A DNA stretch of 58,622 nucleotides. It comes from Candidatus Nitrosopelagicus sp. GTDB lineage: Archaea > Thermoproteota > Nitrososphaeria > Nitrososphaerales > Nitrosopumilaceae. The stretch covers positions 1 to 58,622 of the forward strand of contig JAOMDA010000008.1 of the NCBI GenBank assembly GCA_028345295.1, read 5' to 3'. The position numbers and the translations under genes are program-made. The notes below the pieces were generated by a model. It was not told the origin of the DNA. It worked only from the letters and a program-made list of their open reading frames with translations, and made no database searches. Positions 25,708-34,104 of the stretch are shown piece after piece. Every line of letters starts with the position of its first letter. Within the stretch, counting starts at the first letter, position 1.

Positions 25708-26658
25708 TTATTCTAATTGTGGGATATTAAGTTCACATTCTATACTACACTCTGGTTCATCCCAATCAATTGTTTTATCATGGGAAATCATTCCAAGTGG
25801 ATCATATTTATCAAAACGTGTTTCACCTTGAATTGCACTGAGCATTACAACGTTTGTATTTTCAGATGATGACATATCTATGTGTGTATTGTCTTCTTCA
25901 AATATACCACCTACAATATTTGATACAGAATTTATTACACCAACTGGGATCTTACTTCCGCCATAAACATACAGCATAGAGCGTTTGATACTAGTTGGAG
26001 CTGCATCTTCGTAAAGCATTCTCATAGAGTCTTTTAATGACGTCTCAAGATCTTCTGCATTCCTACTTGTTGACATGATATTCATGTCATCAGAGAGTGT
26101 TGATGATTTCAGTGAAGTTGTAAGGCAATGAATTGCTTTATTTGTAATTTCATAGCATTTCTCTGGAGTAAGATCTGGATTACTGTCAAGTAATGCATCA
26201 TTATCAATAATTATTGTACAATCAGAATTTGTTCTAAGTCTTTTTAGTGATATACCTGATTGGAAAATTCGATCTTTTTGAAATTTAAATGGCATAATGG
26301 CAAATGATAATACGTTTTTGTTTTGCTCTTTACATACTGAAGAAACAATTGGTGATAATGCTGCACCTGCTTTACCAGCTAAATTTGTCATGATAATTAC
26401 AGTATCATAGTTTGATATACATTTGGTAATCTCATCAGTATATTCTAATGCACAACCTCTAATCAATTGGATTGAAGGATTAATGATTGATTTGGTAGAA
26501 ATCTCAATTGAATTTTCACCATTTAGATCTTTTTTATCATTACTGATGCAAATACAGTCAGAATTCATTACTTCTTTTAGCTCCTTTGCAAGTTTTGAGC
26601 CTGCTCCACCAAGGCCAATTACCAATACAGGCTCAGATATCTCAAAAGTCATGAACAT
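25708..26658 (-). CDS. FtsZ/tubulin-like protein with degenerate GTPase motifs
   Basis: A 316-residue protein with an FtsZ-type fold signature. LVIGLGGAGSKLAKEL is the T1 loop, IIDNDALLDS resembles the FtsZ ribose-binding NDKLL segment, and MTNLAGKAGAALSPIV aligns to the T4 tubulin signature. There GGGTG[ST]G is replaced by AGKAGAA. The T7 catalytic NxDxxD is not visible (NIMSTSRNAEDLE in its place). Nitrosopumilus divides mainly with the Cdv system and its FtsZ is divergent; this is probably that protein. A non-hydrolysing or non-GTP role is inference. A second ATG at 26652 may be the true start. Confidence 0.7.
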   Translation of the reverse strand: MFMTFEISEPVLVIGLGGAGSKLAKELKEVMNSDCICISNDKKDLNGENSIEISTKSIINPSIQLIRGCALEYTDEITKCISNYDTVIIMTNLAGKAGAALSPIVSSVCKEQNKNVLSFAIMPFKFQKDRIFQSGISLKRLRTNSDCTIIIDNDALLDSNPDLTPEKCYEITNKAIHCLTTSLKSSTLSDDMNIMSTSRNAEDLETSLKDSMRMLYEDAAPTSIKRSMLYVYGGSKIPVGVINSVSNIVGGIFEEDNTHIDMSSSENTNVVMLSAIQGETRFDKYDPLGMISHDKTIDWDEPECSIECELNIPQLE

Positions 26659-26720
26659 TATTGCAAATTCTGATAAAAAACTGTTTACTTAGTTTTGGTT
26701 AGAATTCCGATCTAAAATTT

Positions 26721-27989
26721 TTAGCTCATAATTTGCCCGATTAGACTATGAGTTGTTGTATCTATGATTTTGACATTAGAAATCTGACCAATTCTTGGTT
26801 TTTCTTTTACAAAAATAGGTTTGTATGCAAAATTTCTGCCTCTTATTTGACCTTCGTGCTCTTCATCAAAAGTTACCTGACCTTCCCACCCAATCCAATT
26901 TCTATTATTTTCCTCAGAAATCTTATTGATTAACTCATAGGCAATTTTACTTCTGCGCTTTACTTCAGTTACATCAATTTGATTCATTTCAGCAGCATCT
27001 GTTCCGGGTCTTTGACTATATCTTGACAAATTTACAATGTCCGGCTTTGTTTCTTCTAAAAGTTTTAGTGTCTGCTCAAAGTCTTCTTCAGTTTCTGTTG
27101 GAAATCCAACAATTATATCAGTAGAAATTGTAAATTTCTCAAATTTACTTCTAAACTTATTGGTGACATCCCTAAAAGTCTGTTCTGTGTGCCCTCGTTT
27201 CATATCATTTAGAACTTTGTTACTTCCACTTTGTACAGGAACATGCAAAAATTTGAAAACTTTGCTACTTTCAAATGATTCTAATAAACCATTTCTAATT
27301 TTTGGCATATACATAGGATTCATCATTCCAATGCGAATGAAAAACTGCTTGTCTATTTGTGAAACAGCATTTACTAGTTCAGGCAAATCTGATCCAATAT
27401 CTAAACCATAGCAGCCATTATCAGTTGACGTTAACCAAACCTCATTACATCCATCGGAAATTTCTGTTTGAACCTGTCTTACTATATCACCAATTCTATA
27501 GCTAGCCAAGTCCCCTTTTGCTAATTTGGTCTGACAAAACGTACATTCACTCATACAACCACTTGCAATCTCTACAATTCCAATAGCAGAATTTAGACGA
27601 ATTTTTGGTAATCCAACTTTGGATATGTCAGTATCCTCTAACGCAATCATTTTTTGCCCATCAAGTGCTGATTCAATTACTTGGAGCGTCTTTCCAATAG
27701 AATTTGGGCCTAATAGGCTTGCATTTTCAGCAAATTTCTCAACTGTCTTCTGTTCAGCCTTTGGTAGACAACCTGCTACCACTAATGGCTTGGATTTTGA
27801 CTCCTTAATTCTATGAACCATCTTTGCCGCAGTCGCATCTTTTACAGAGCATGTAACAATCACATTCAGATCTGATTCTTCTGAATTTGTTGCTAAAGTA
27901 TGACCTCCATTTACAATCAAACCTGAAATCATTTCCGAGTCTGAAAAACTAGCAGAGCATCCATATGCTTCTACCCAAATTTTTGCCAT
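26721..27989 (-). CDS. tRNA t6A37 methylthiotransferase (archaeal MtaB-type)
   Basis: A 422-residue radical-SAM enzyme with three domains: UPF0004 N-terminal Fe-S domain (WVEAYGCSASFSDSEM and the later VAGCLP cysteine), radical-SAM core with CMSECTFC (residues about 150-157), and a C-terminal TRAM RNA-binding domain. It converts t6A to ms2t6A at position 37 of ANN-decoding tRNAs. It is 1 nt downstream of the fumarase gene, so the two are one transcription unit. Confidence 0.9.
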   Translation of the reverse strand: MAKIWVEAYGCSASFSDSEMISGLIVNGGHTLATNSEESDLNVIVTCSVKDATAAKMVHRIKESKSKPLVVAGCLPKAEQKTVEKFAENASLLGPNSIGKTLQVIESALDGQKMIALEDTDISKVGLPKIRLNSAIGIVEIASGCMSECTFCQTKLAKGDLASYRIGDIVRQVQTEISDGCNEVWLTSTDNGCYGLDIGSDLPELVNAVSQIDKQFFIRIGMMNPMYMPKIRNGLLESFESSKVFKFLHVPVQSGSNKVLNDMKRGHTEQTFRDVTNKFRSKFEKFTISTDIIVGFPTETEEDFEQTLKLLEETKPDIVNLSRYSQRPGTDAAEMNQIDVTEVKRRSKIAYELINKISEENNRNWIGWEGQVTFDEEHEGQIRGRNFAYKPIFVKEKPRIGQISNVKIIDTTTHSLIGQIMS

Positions 27990-27990
27990 A

Positions 27991-29352
27991 CTAACCTAGT
28001 AGAGAATTCACTTCTTTATTTGTCAATAACTTTTTTGAAACAACTAATTCCCGTATTGTTTTTCCAGTTTTTAGAGATTCTTTGAATAATTCGGCAGACC
28101 TTTGATATCCAATTTTTGGTGTTAACAATGTGACAATTACTGGACTGTTCTCAATATTTTCTTTCAGTTTTGATTGATTTGCTGTAAGTCCATCAACAAG
28201 GTTTGCAGAGAAAATTGGTAAAAAGTTAGTTAGCATGTCAGTAGAGTCAAGTACTGCTTTTAGCATTCCAGGCAGCATTACATTTAGTTCAAACTGCCCA
28301 GCCTGTGCTGAAAAAGAAACAGTAGTATCATTTCCTATCACACTAAAACAAATCATGTTCATGCATTCTGCAAGTGAAGGATTTATTTTACCAGGCATTA
28401 TTGATGAACCTGCATGTACTGCAGGTATTCCAAGTTCACTAAGACCAGCAATTGGCCCTGATGCCATTAATCTAATATCGTTTGAAACTTTTCCAAGTTC
28501 TATTGCAAAGTTCTTCAATGCTGATGATACATTAGTTATTGGAAATTTACTTTGTAGAGAATATTGCATATCTTTTTCGGGTTTTAAATTAAGTTTTGAA
28601 ATTTTTCCAAGCTCTGAAATTACAATTTTTCTATAACCACGTGGTGTATTAGCACCAGTGCCAACTGCCGTTCCACCTAATGCAACTTGTTCTAATTGTT
28701 TTTTTGATCCTAAAATAGACTCTTTGGTATTGGTTAATGCAGTTACATATGCACTAAACTCACTACCAAGTGTTACTGGTAATGCATCCATTAGATGAGT
28801 ACGTCCAATTTTCTTGAACTTTGAAAATTTCCTTGCTTTTCTATCCAGCGACTTTATCAATTTTTCAATTTCAGGAATTAAATTTTGTAATGAAAATAAA
28901 ATTGCCATGTGCATTGCAGTTGGATAAGTGTCATTACTTGATTGTGACATGTTCACATGATCATTAGGATGAAGAAATTGATATTGGCCTTGTCTTTTAC
29001 CTAAAACTCTCAATGCAACATTTGAAATAACTTCGTTTGTGTTCATGTTAAACGCAGTGCCTGCACCAGAGTTTATCATATCAACAACAAATTGATCTTG
29101 TGCTTTACCTTTCAGTATACTATCACACGCTTTAACAATTGAAAGTCCTTGTTTTCTGTTAATTGCTTTTGTTTTCATATTTGCAATTGCAGCTGAACGT
29201 TTTATCATTACAAATGATTTAATTAAATTTGGGTGTGCGGTTTTTCCAGTTACGTGGTATTGTTTAATTGCTCTTCCTGTGAAAGGCCCATAGTATGCAT
29301 TAGATGGAATCTTTACAGAACCCAATGAATCTTTATCCGTTCTGTTTTTCAC
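27991..29352 (-). CDS. fumC: Class II fumarate hydratase
   Basis: A 453-residue member of the fumarase/aspartase superfamily. The catalytic loop is GSSIMPGKINPS, with HVNMSQSSNDTYPTAMH and GRTHLMDALPVTLGSEF. The SQSSNDTYPT and GRTH-MDA-P patterns favour fumarase over aspartate ammonia-lyase, though the latter cannot be excluded. It would interconvert fumarate and malate for the partial citric-acid cycle linked to HP/HB autotrophy. The GTG start has a minus-strand TATA-like TCTTTATGTTTAA about 27 nt upstream. Confidence 0.82.
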   Translation of the reverse strand: MKNRTDKDSLGSVKIPSNAYYGPFTGRAIKQYHVTGKTAHPNLIKSFVMIKRSAAIANMKTKAINRKQGLSIVKACDSILKGKAQDQFVVDMINSGAGTAFNMNTNEVISNVALRVLGKRQGQYQFLHPNDHVNMSQSSNDTYPTAMHMAILFSLQNLIPEIEKLIKSLDRKARKFSKFKKIGRTHLMDALPVTLGSEFSAYVTALTNTKESILGSKKQLEQVALGGTAVGTGANTPRGYRKIVISELGKISKLNLKPEKDMQYSLQSKFPITNVSSALKNFAIELGKVSNDIRLMASGPIAGLSELGIPAVHAGSSIMPGKINPSLAECMNMICFSVIGNDTTVSFSAQAGQFELNVMLPGMLKAVLDSTDMLTNFLPIFSANLVDGLTANQSKLKENIENSPVIVTLLTPKIGYQRSAELFKESLKTGKTIRELVVSKKLLTNKEVNSLLG

Positions 29353-29508
29353 ATTAATTCTAATTTAACATTAAACATAAAGATTATTCGAACATTGTAC
29401 TACACTTTTGTAAATTTATTTTCGTTAATTTCAAATTGAAAAAAGAGATCTAATTCTTATTATCAAATATTAAAATATGATCTATGTATTGTTTAGATTA
29501 CCATTATG

Positions 29509-29542
29509 TGTACCAGTACATGCCTAGAAGGGTTTATTAAAA
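29509..29542 (+). promoter_or_regulatory. nirK promoter with palindromic element
   Basis: TTTATTAAAA at 29533-29542 is a TATA-like box about 26 nt before the ATG, predicting a leaderless mRNA. TGTAC-CA-GTACA at 29509-29520 is a 12-bp dyad just upstream and could bind a dimeric regulator. The rest of the 211-bp gap to fumarase is AT-rich without another clear gene. Confidence 0.45.
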
Positions 29543-29563
29543 GAAATAAAATTAAATTTTTTA

Positions 29564-31009
29564 ATGAATAAGCGTTATTCAACAATAATGTCCATGGCTG
29601 CAGTTGCAGTTATGGCAGGCGCATTATTCGGAAGTACACTCACAGCAGCCCCAATCTCTGTACAAGGCGCAGATACTCCAGTATCAGCACTTGAAGCAGT
29701 AGAAAGAATGGGCGGCTTGCAACTTGTAATGCCAGGTGCATATGCAGTTTCAGGTACTTGTGATGAGCTTTTAAACTCAGATAGACCTGTTGTAAACTTT
29801 GATTTGACAGGCGAAAGTCATTCACTACCAATGTTAGGTGGTGACTACAACGCAATGACTTTTAGCGGACAAATCCCAGGACCAACACTCAGAGTTACAC
29901 AAGGTGACGTAGTTCACATGACTTTGACTATCCCAGGTGACGAGCCAACACAACACGGAAACGATATGCACGCATCACAAATGTCTGCTGTACCTTACAT
30001 GGGTGCAGTAAATATTGGTGAGACTGGTGAATACTGCTTCATTGCAGAAGTACCAGGCGTTTACAAGTATCACTGCTCTGGTGTTAATGTCGCAGCAATG
30101 GACCAACACGTACTATCTGGTATGTATGGTATCACCATTGTTGACCCACTCGATGGTTACAAACGATTGATGGTAGACAAGACATCAGTAAGTGGTGGTG
30201 AAGTTTCTAAAGACAGACAATTCTATAGTGCAGATGCATTGGAAATACAACTCCAATACAATCAGCTATATGTTACCGATGGCAACTATGACATGGGTAA
30301 GATGATGGCACACTCAACTACAGGAACTGTAGTTAACGGACAACAATTCGGTTATGTACCAAATTCAATTCATAACTTATTGATGTTCGGCGACATGGAT
30401 AAGAACATCTTTGTTGCACAACCATGGAATTCAATGGATTTGAAACAGTACCAATCACAGTTGATATTCTTCCCAACTGATACACACGTAAGATTCTTTG
30501 TTGAGAATCAAGGCAACATGCCAGTTTACTGGCACATTGTCGGTGAGATCATTGATAGAATAACACAAGCTAATAGAGTGCAAGCACAAGGAACCGAGAC
30601 TTGGTTACTTGGTGGTTCACAAAACATGATTGCCGATGTCGTCTTTGACGAACCAGGTGTTTATGTTGCAGTAAACCATGATTATGCCGCAATCTATAGT
30701 GGTGCAGCAACCGTAATGGTTGCAGGACTACCATTAGCTCCAATTAACGAGACAGCCGCAGCAATCTCAACTGAGAAATTCCCAGTTATTGATGGCGCAG
30801 TTGGTGCTGGATCATATGTTGGTGCATTAGGAAATCCTTATGATGCAATTCCTCCAGCAGGAGCAAACAGTATCTCCCACGCAGCTAAAAACGTGCATTG
30901 TATGTGTACTGACGATGTAGCATCAGCTCAAATCGCTGATGGCGCAATACCACTATGGGAAGCAGTTCCAGCTATTCTAGCTGAATCAGCTGCACAAGCC
31001 GAACAATAA
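29564..31009 (+). CDS. nirK: Copper nitrite reductase-like multicopper oxidase (AniA/NirK type)
   Basis: A 481-residue secreted two-domain cupredoxin enzyme with a signal peptide (about residues 1-33). Copper ligands are visible: HGNDMH holds the type-1 and type-2 His, YHCSG holds His and Cys, and DQHVLSGM gives the second type-1 His and Met. VYWHIVGEIID in domain 2 gives a type-2 His. Residues about 405-481 are an extension with a CMC motif. In ammonia oxidisers this family is abundant and linked to nitrogen-oxide chemistry, but its exact role is unsettled. More C-ending codons than neighbours suggests high expression. Confidence 0.88.
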   Translation: MNKRYSTIMSMAAVAVMAGALFGSTLTAAPISVQGADTPVSALEAVERMGGLQLVMPGAYAVSGTCDELLNSDRPVVNFDLTGESHSLPMLGGDYNAMTFSGQIPGPTLRVTQGDVVHMTLTIPGDEPTQHGNDMHASQMSAVPYMGAVNIGETGEYCFIAEVPGVYKYHCSGVNVAAMDQHVLSGMYGITIVDPLDGYKRLMVDKTSVSGGEVSKDRQFYSADALEIQLQYNQLYVTDGNYDMGKMMAHSTTGTVVNGQQFGYVPNSIHNLLMFGDMDKNIFVAQPWNSMDLKQYQSQLIFFPTDTHVRFFVENQGNMPVYWHIVGEIIDRITQANRVQAQGTETWLLGGSQNMIADVVFDEPGVYVAVNHDYAAIYSGAATVMVAGLPLAPINETAAAISTEKFPVIDGAVGAGSYVGALGNPYDAIPPAGANSISHAAKNVHCMCTDDVASAQIADGAIPLWEAVPAILAESAAQAEQ

Positions 31010-31026
31010 AGTTAGGTTATCCCACA

Positions 31027-31049
31027 TCTTTTTCTTTTTTATTTTTTTC
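31027..31049 (+). terminator. T-rich tract after nirK
   Basis: Three T runs (T5, T6, T7) follow the nirK stop by about 18 nt, consistent with archaeal intrinsic termination of a highly expressed gene. The same tract lies after the end of the small minus-strand gene. Confidence 0.5.
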
Positions 31050-31065
31050 AGAAACTGGATTATGC

Positions 31066-31170
31066 CTATTTGAACATAATCCAGATTCGTGTTCCAACTA
31101 AGATTCCTACTGCAGCCACGATACAAACTATTGGAAGAACCTGAAAAAGCAAGTCATTTGTTATTTCCAT
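31066..31170 (-). CDS. 34-residue single-pass membrane peptide
   Basis: A small frame on the minus strand (ATG at 31170, TAG at 31066-31068) encodes a short polar N-terminus (MEITNDLLF), a hydrophobic helix (VLPIVCIVAAVGILVG) and a Thr-Arg-Ile-Trp end. It resembles the small one-helix subunits often associated with membrane complexes. It occupies most of the 241-bp gap between nirK and serA. No Shine-Dalgarno motif is evident and function is unknown. It could be a chance frame, but the clean helix with a positively charged flank argues otherwise. Confidence 0.5.
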   Translation of the reverse strand: MEITNDLLFQVLPIVCIVAAVGILVGTRIWIMFK

Positions 31171-31251
31171 AGTTTATCTAGGCGAGAACTAAATTTTAGT
31201 AATTCTATACTAACGCATAATAATTATATTAAATGAAAAATCCTGATTTGC

Positions 31252-32184
31252 ATGAGCCTTGACCAGTCTGTATTAGTATGTGATCAAGTAAATCCTGTAT
31301 TAAATGAGATTTTAGAAAAAAATGGTTTAAAGATAACATATGAACCAGAAATTACTCCAGAACAAATTTCAGAAAAGATTGAAAATTTTGATGTTGTGAT
31401 AGTTAGAAGTAGAACAAAATTAACCAAGGATTTGATTGAAAAAGCAAGTAAATGTAAAATTATAGCTAGGGTTGGTGTTGGACTAGATAACATTGATCAA
31501 AATGCTGCAAAAGAAAAAGAAATTCGAGTAATTAATGCTGTTGAAGGTGCAATGAACGCAGTTGCAGAATTAGTAATTGGTTTAATGTTATCCTTAGCAA
31601 GGGAGATTCCTAGAGCCGACAGAGAAGTTAGAAACGGTAACTGGATAAAAAAAGAATTGATGGGAACTGAACTTAGAGGTAAGTATCTTGGAATTGTAGG
31701 GCTTGGTAACATTGGGAAAAGACTTGGTAGATTAGCCAGAGCATTAAATATGAATATTATCGGTTTTGATGTTGTTCCAATTGATGATGAGTTTTCAAAA
31801 GAAGTTGGTCTTATGAAAGCTGATCTAGATACATTACTTGCAAGTTCTGATTATGTTTCACTACATGTTCCATTATTAGATAGTACAAAACACATGATTA
31901 ATTCTGCAAAAATGACATCAATGAAAAACACTGCAAGAATAATCAATACATCACGTGGTGGTGTAATAGATGAGGAAGCGTTGTATGAAGCACTGAAGAA
32001 TGGACAACTTGGAGGCGCAGCATTGGATGTTTTTGAAGTTGAACCTGCCACGTCAAACAAACTTGCTACACTTCCAAACTTTATTTCCACGCCTCATATG
32101 GGTGCTCAGACAAAAGAAGCTCAGTCTTTAGCTGCAAATGTTATAGCAGAGAAAATAATACAGATACTAAGAGGCGTTATCTAG
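31252..32184 (+). CDS. serA: D-3-phosphoglycerate dehydrogenase (short, no ACT domain)
   Basis: A 310-residue D-isomer-specific 2-hydroxyacid dehydrogenase. GIVGLGNIGKRLGRLA is the NAD-binding motif. RVGVGLDNID, INTSRGGVIDEEAL and the catalytic His in FISTPHMGAQTKEAQ are all present. It lacks the C-terminal regulatory domains of long SerA, so serine feedback via ACT is not expected. Glyoxylate or other 2-hydroxyacid reductase activity is a minor alternative. A TATA-like AATTATATTAAA lies about 25 nt before the ATG. Confidence 0.88.
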   Translation: MSLDQSVLVCDQVNPVLNEILEKNGLKITYEPEITPEQISEKIENFDVVIVRSRTKLTKDLIEKASKCKIIARVGVGLDNIDQNAAKEKEIRVINAVEGAMNAVAELVIGLMLSLAREIPRADREVRNGNWIKKELMGTELRGKYLGIVGLGNIGKRLGRLARALNMNIIGFDVVPIDDEFSKEVGLMKADLDTLLASSDYVSLHVPLLDSTKHMINSAKMTSMKNTARIINTSRGGVIDEEALYEALKNGQLGGAALDVFEVEPATSNKLATLPNFISTPHMGAQTKEAQSLAANVIAEKIIQILRGVI

Positions 32185-32185
32185 G

Positions 32186-32884
32186 GTGTTCCCAAAAACT
32201 GTATTTGCAATTGTGGCTTTTTCTGTATTTTCGTTAGTGCCAGCTGCGTTTGCTGACACAATTTCTGTTGATATAGGTGATTCCACATATAATATTGAGT
32301 ATACGGCTACTGATTTGACAATAAGTTCTGTTACTGCAGATATGGACTTTATCTCATTAATTTTTGAAGTAGATGTATTACTAAATGAAGGACAATTGGA
32401 ATTTAATTTCGATAGGGACTTCTTTGATGCTAAATTAGGTTCTGAGGATGATGATTTCTTTGTAATTGTAGATGGAGATGAATTATCATTTGAAGAAACC
32501 AAAGACGATTCTCATAGAAGTATATCATTTTTAGTTGATCCTGGTACTGAGGAAATTGAAATTATCGGAAGTGATCTTGCTGGAGCTTCATATATTTTAG
32601 AACAAGAGGCTGAAGTTAAAGCAGAACAAGAGGCAATTAAACAAGAAGAGGAAGAGAAGGAAGCTGAAATTATTTCTATACTAGAAGAACAATGTGGTGA
32701 AGGAACAATTCTTGAAGATGGTGTATGTATTCTTGAAAATCCGATTATTGAATCACCTCCAATTGATTCAACACCATTACTTTTGGGCATATTTGGTGCA
32801 ATGGGTATTGGATTGGCAGTAGTACTAATTCTATGGGGAATTGGTAAAAGAAGTAATAAAGTAATTCCACCAGAACGAAACTAG
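32186..32884 (+). CDS. Secreted protein with coiled segment and C-terminal membrane anchor
   Basis: A 232-residue protein starting with GTG 1 nt after the serA stop. It has a signal peptide (about 1-23, ending PAAFA), a beta-rich domain (about 30-125), and a Glu/Lys-rich coiled stretch (EQEAEVKAEQEAIKQ). Next come an ECGEGT-like CGEGTILEDGVCIL motif with two Cys, common in secreted proteins of this lineage, and a final transmembrane helix (about 198-220) with Lys/Arg after it. Function unknown; probably surface-exposed and anchored at its C-terminus. Confidence 0.72.
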   Translation: MFPKTVFAIVAFSVFSLVPAAFADTISVDIGDSTYNIEYTATDLTISSVTADMDFISLIFEVDVLLNEGQLEFNFDRDFFDAKLGSEDDDFFVIVDGDELSFEETKDDSHRSISFLVDPGTEEIEIIGSDLAGASYILEQEAEVKAEQEAIKQEEEEKEAEIISILEEQCGEGTILEDGVCILENPIIESPPIDSTPLLLGIFGAMGIGLAVVLILWGIGKRSNKVIPPERN

Positions 32885-33544
32885 TTAATCTTGTATTAAC
32901 TGTGCATCAGAAATAACTATAATATCTTTTTCAAGCAAAAATTTTAAATTATTAACAAGCTGTGTATCTGTCATATATCCAACTGACCACCAACCTGCAA
33001 CAGTCTTAAACCATTTGGGAATGAAAATTACATCTTCATCTAGATAAGGTGGGTGTGGTTCGTTTATTACCCCTTCATCAATTAATTGTACAATTACATT
33101 TCTTACATAGTCTTTATCCGTCGCCTCATCATTAAGCCACATCATGGTAACATCCCTGAACCAAAATGGTAAACTAACACTCCCATCATCTATCAAACTA
33201 AACGTGGTAATAGAGGATGCCCCTGAATACTCCAATTCTAGAATATATTGTCCCTCCTTCCAAACTATACTATCAAAAGGAAATTGAGCAGTGACAACCG
33301 TATTTTGTATCTCAATTGGCATTGTCAATAATTGACTTCTTATATCTGATTCATCTATAATGTAAATAACTGCATTCTCATTGGTTACCTCTGAAACAAT
33401 AATCTGATATTCCAACTTGTCACCAAATTTGTATGTCTCAGATGAAATAATAATTTCTACTGTTGGAATATTTTGTGCAAATGCACTTGTAGTTAAAACT
33501 GAAATAGTAAACATCATTAAAACTAACATCATAATTTTAAACAT
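32885..33544 (-). CDS. Secreted protein with two tryptophan-rich repeat modules
   Basis: A 219-residue protein with a signal peptide (1-23, ending AFA). A central beta-sandwich-like part follows, then two related C-terminal modules: LPFWFRDVTMMWLNDEATDKDYV and its downstream partner starting at IPKWFKTVAGWWSVG. The pattern P-x-W-F-x-x-x-x-x-W-x followed by an acidic 'T/D-D' and 'LI/LE..GVI/DII' recurs in many secreted proteins of ammonia-oxidising archaea. No function is known to me. The convergent 3' end directly abuts the upstream plus-strand gene. Confidence 0.72.
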   Translation of the reverse strand: MFKIMMLVLMMFTISVLTTSAFAQNIPTVEIIISSETYKFGDKLEYQIIVSEVTNENAVIYIIDESDIRSQLLTMPIEIQNTVVTAQFPFDSIVWKEGQYILELEYSGASSITTFSLIDDGSVSLPFWFRDVTMMWLNDEATDKDYVRNVIVQLIDEGVINEPHPPYLDEDVIFIPKWFKTVAGWWSVGYMTDTQLVNNLKFLLEKDIIVISDAQLIQD

Positions 33545-33645
33545 TTAACCAAAAATTCCTGAAACTAATTATAAATCATTTTGATTGTGGAATGAGTTTT
33601 TCTAATACCTAATACGAATATTAAGGGCAATTTTTGACTCTTACC

Positions 33646-34104
33646 ATGAATGCTGCACAAGATAAAATTTGGTTGAAACTCTGGAAAGATAATTCACCAG
33701 AACTTAGGGATAGAGTTGTCACATGGAGAAAACAAGATGCAGTAACTAGAATTGAAAAACCTAGTAGAATTTTCAGAGCACGAAGATTAGGATACAAAGC
33801 AAAACAAGGAATCATAGTAGTTCGTATGAGAGTTGGAACTGGCGGAATGAGAAGAAAAAGACCAACTGGTGGTAGAAGACCAAAACATCTTGGTGTCACT
33901 AGAATTAAGGCGGCTGTTAATATGAAACAAGTTGCTGACCGTAGGGTTTTAGAAAGATATCCAAACATGACTCTTTTAGGTTCATATTTTATCTACAAAG
34001 ATGGAATGCATTATTGGTTTGAAGTGATCCTAGCTGATCCATCACATCCTAGAATCATAAAAGATAAAGAATTAAGAAAAAGAGTGCTACCAAGTGTAGC
34101 ATGA
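33646..34104 (+). CDS. rpl15e: Ribosomal protein L15e
   Basis: About 152 residues. RVVTWRKQDAVTRIEKPSRI, RARRLGYKAKQGIIVVRMRV and RRPKHLGVTRIK are the L15e core. I favour the ATG at 33646; an in-frame TTG at 33634 would add four residues. An AT-rich box near 33614-33623 would fit leaderless transcription from 33646. The N-terminus is shorter than in many archaeal L15e. Its TGA overlaps the next gene's ATG (ATGA). Confidence 0.93.
   Translation: MNAAQDKIWLKLWKDNSPELRDRVVTWRKQDAVTRIEKPSRIFRARRLGYKAKQGIIVVRMRVGTGGMRRKRPTGGRRPKHLGVTRIKAAVNMKQVADRRVLERYPNMTLLGSYFIYKDGMHYWFEVILADPSHPRIIKDKELRKRVLPSVA

Noticed and set aside
29477-29527. 16-residue plus-strand frame upstream of nirK
   Set aside because: No start signal and it covers the palindrome and promoter region; chance frame in AT-rich DNA.
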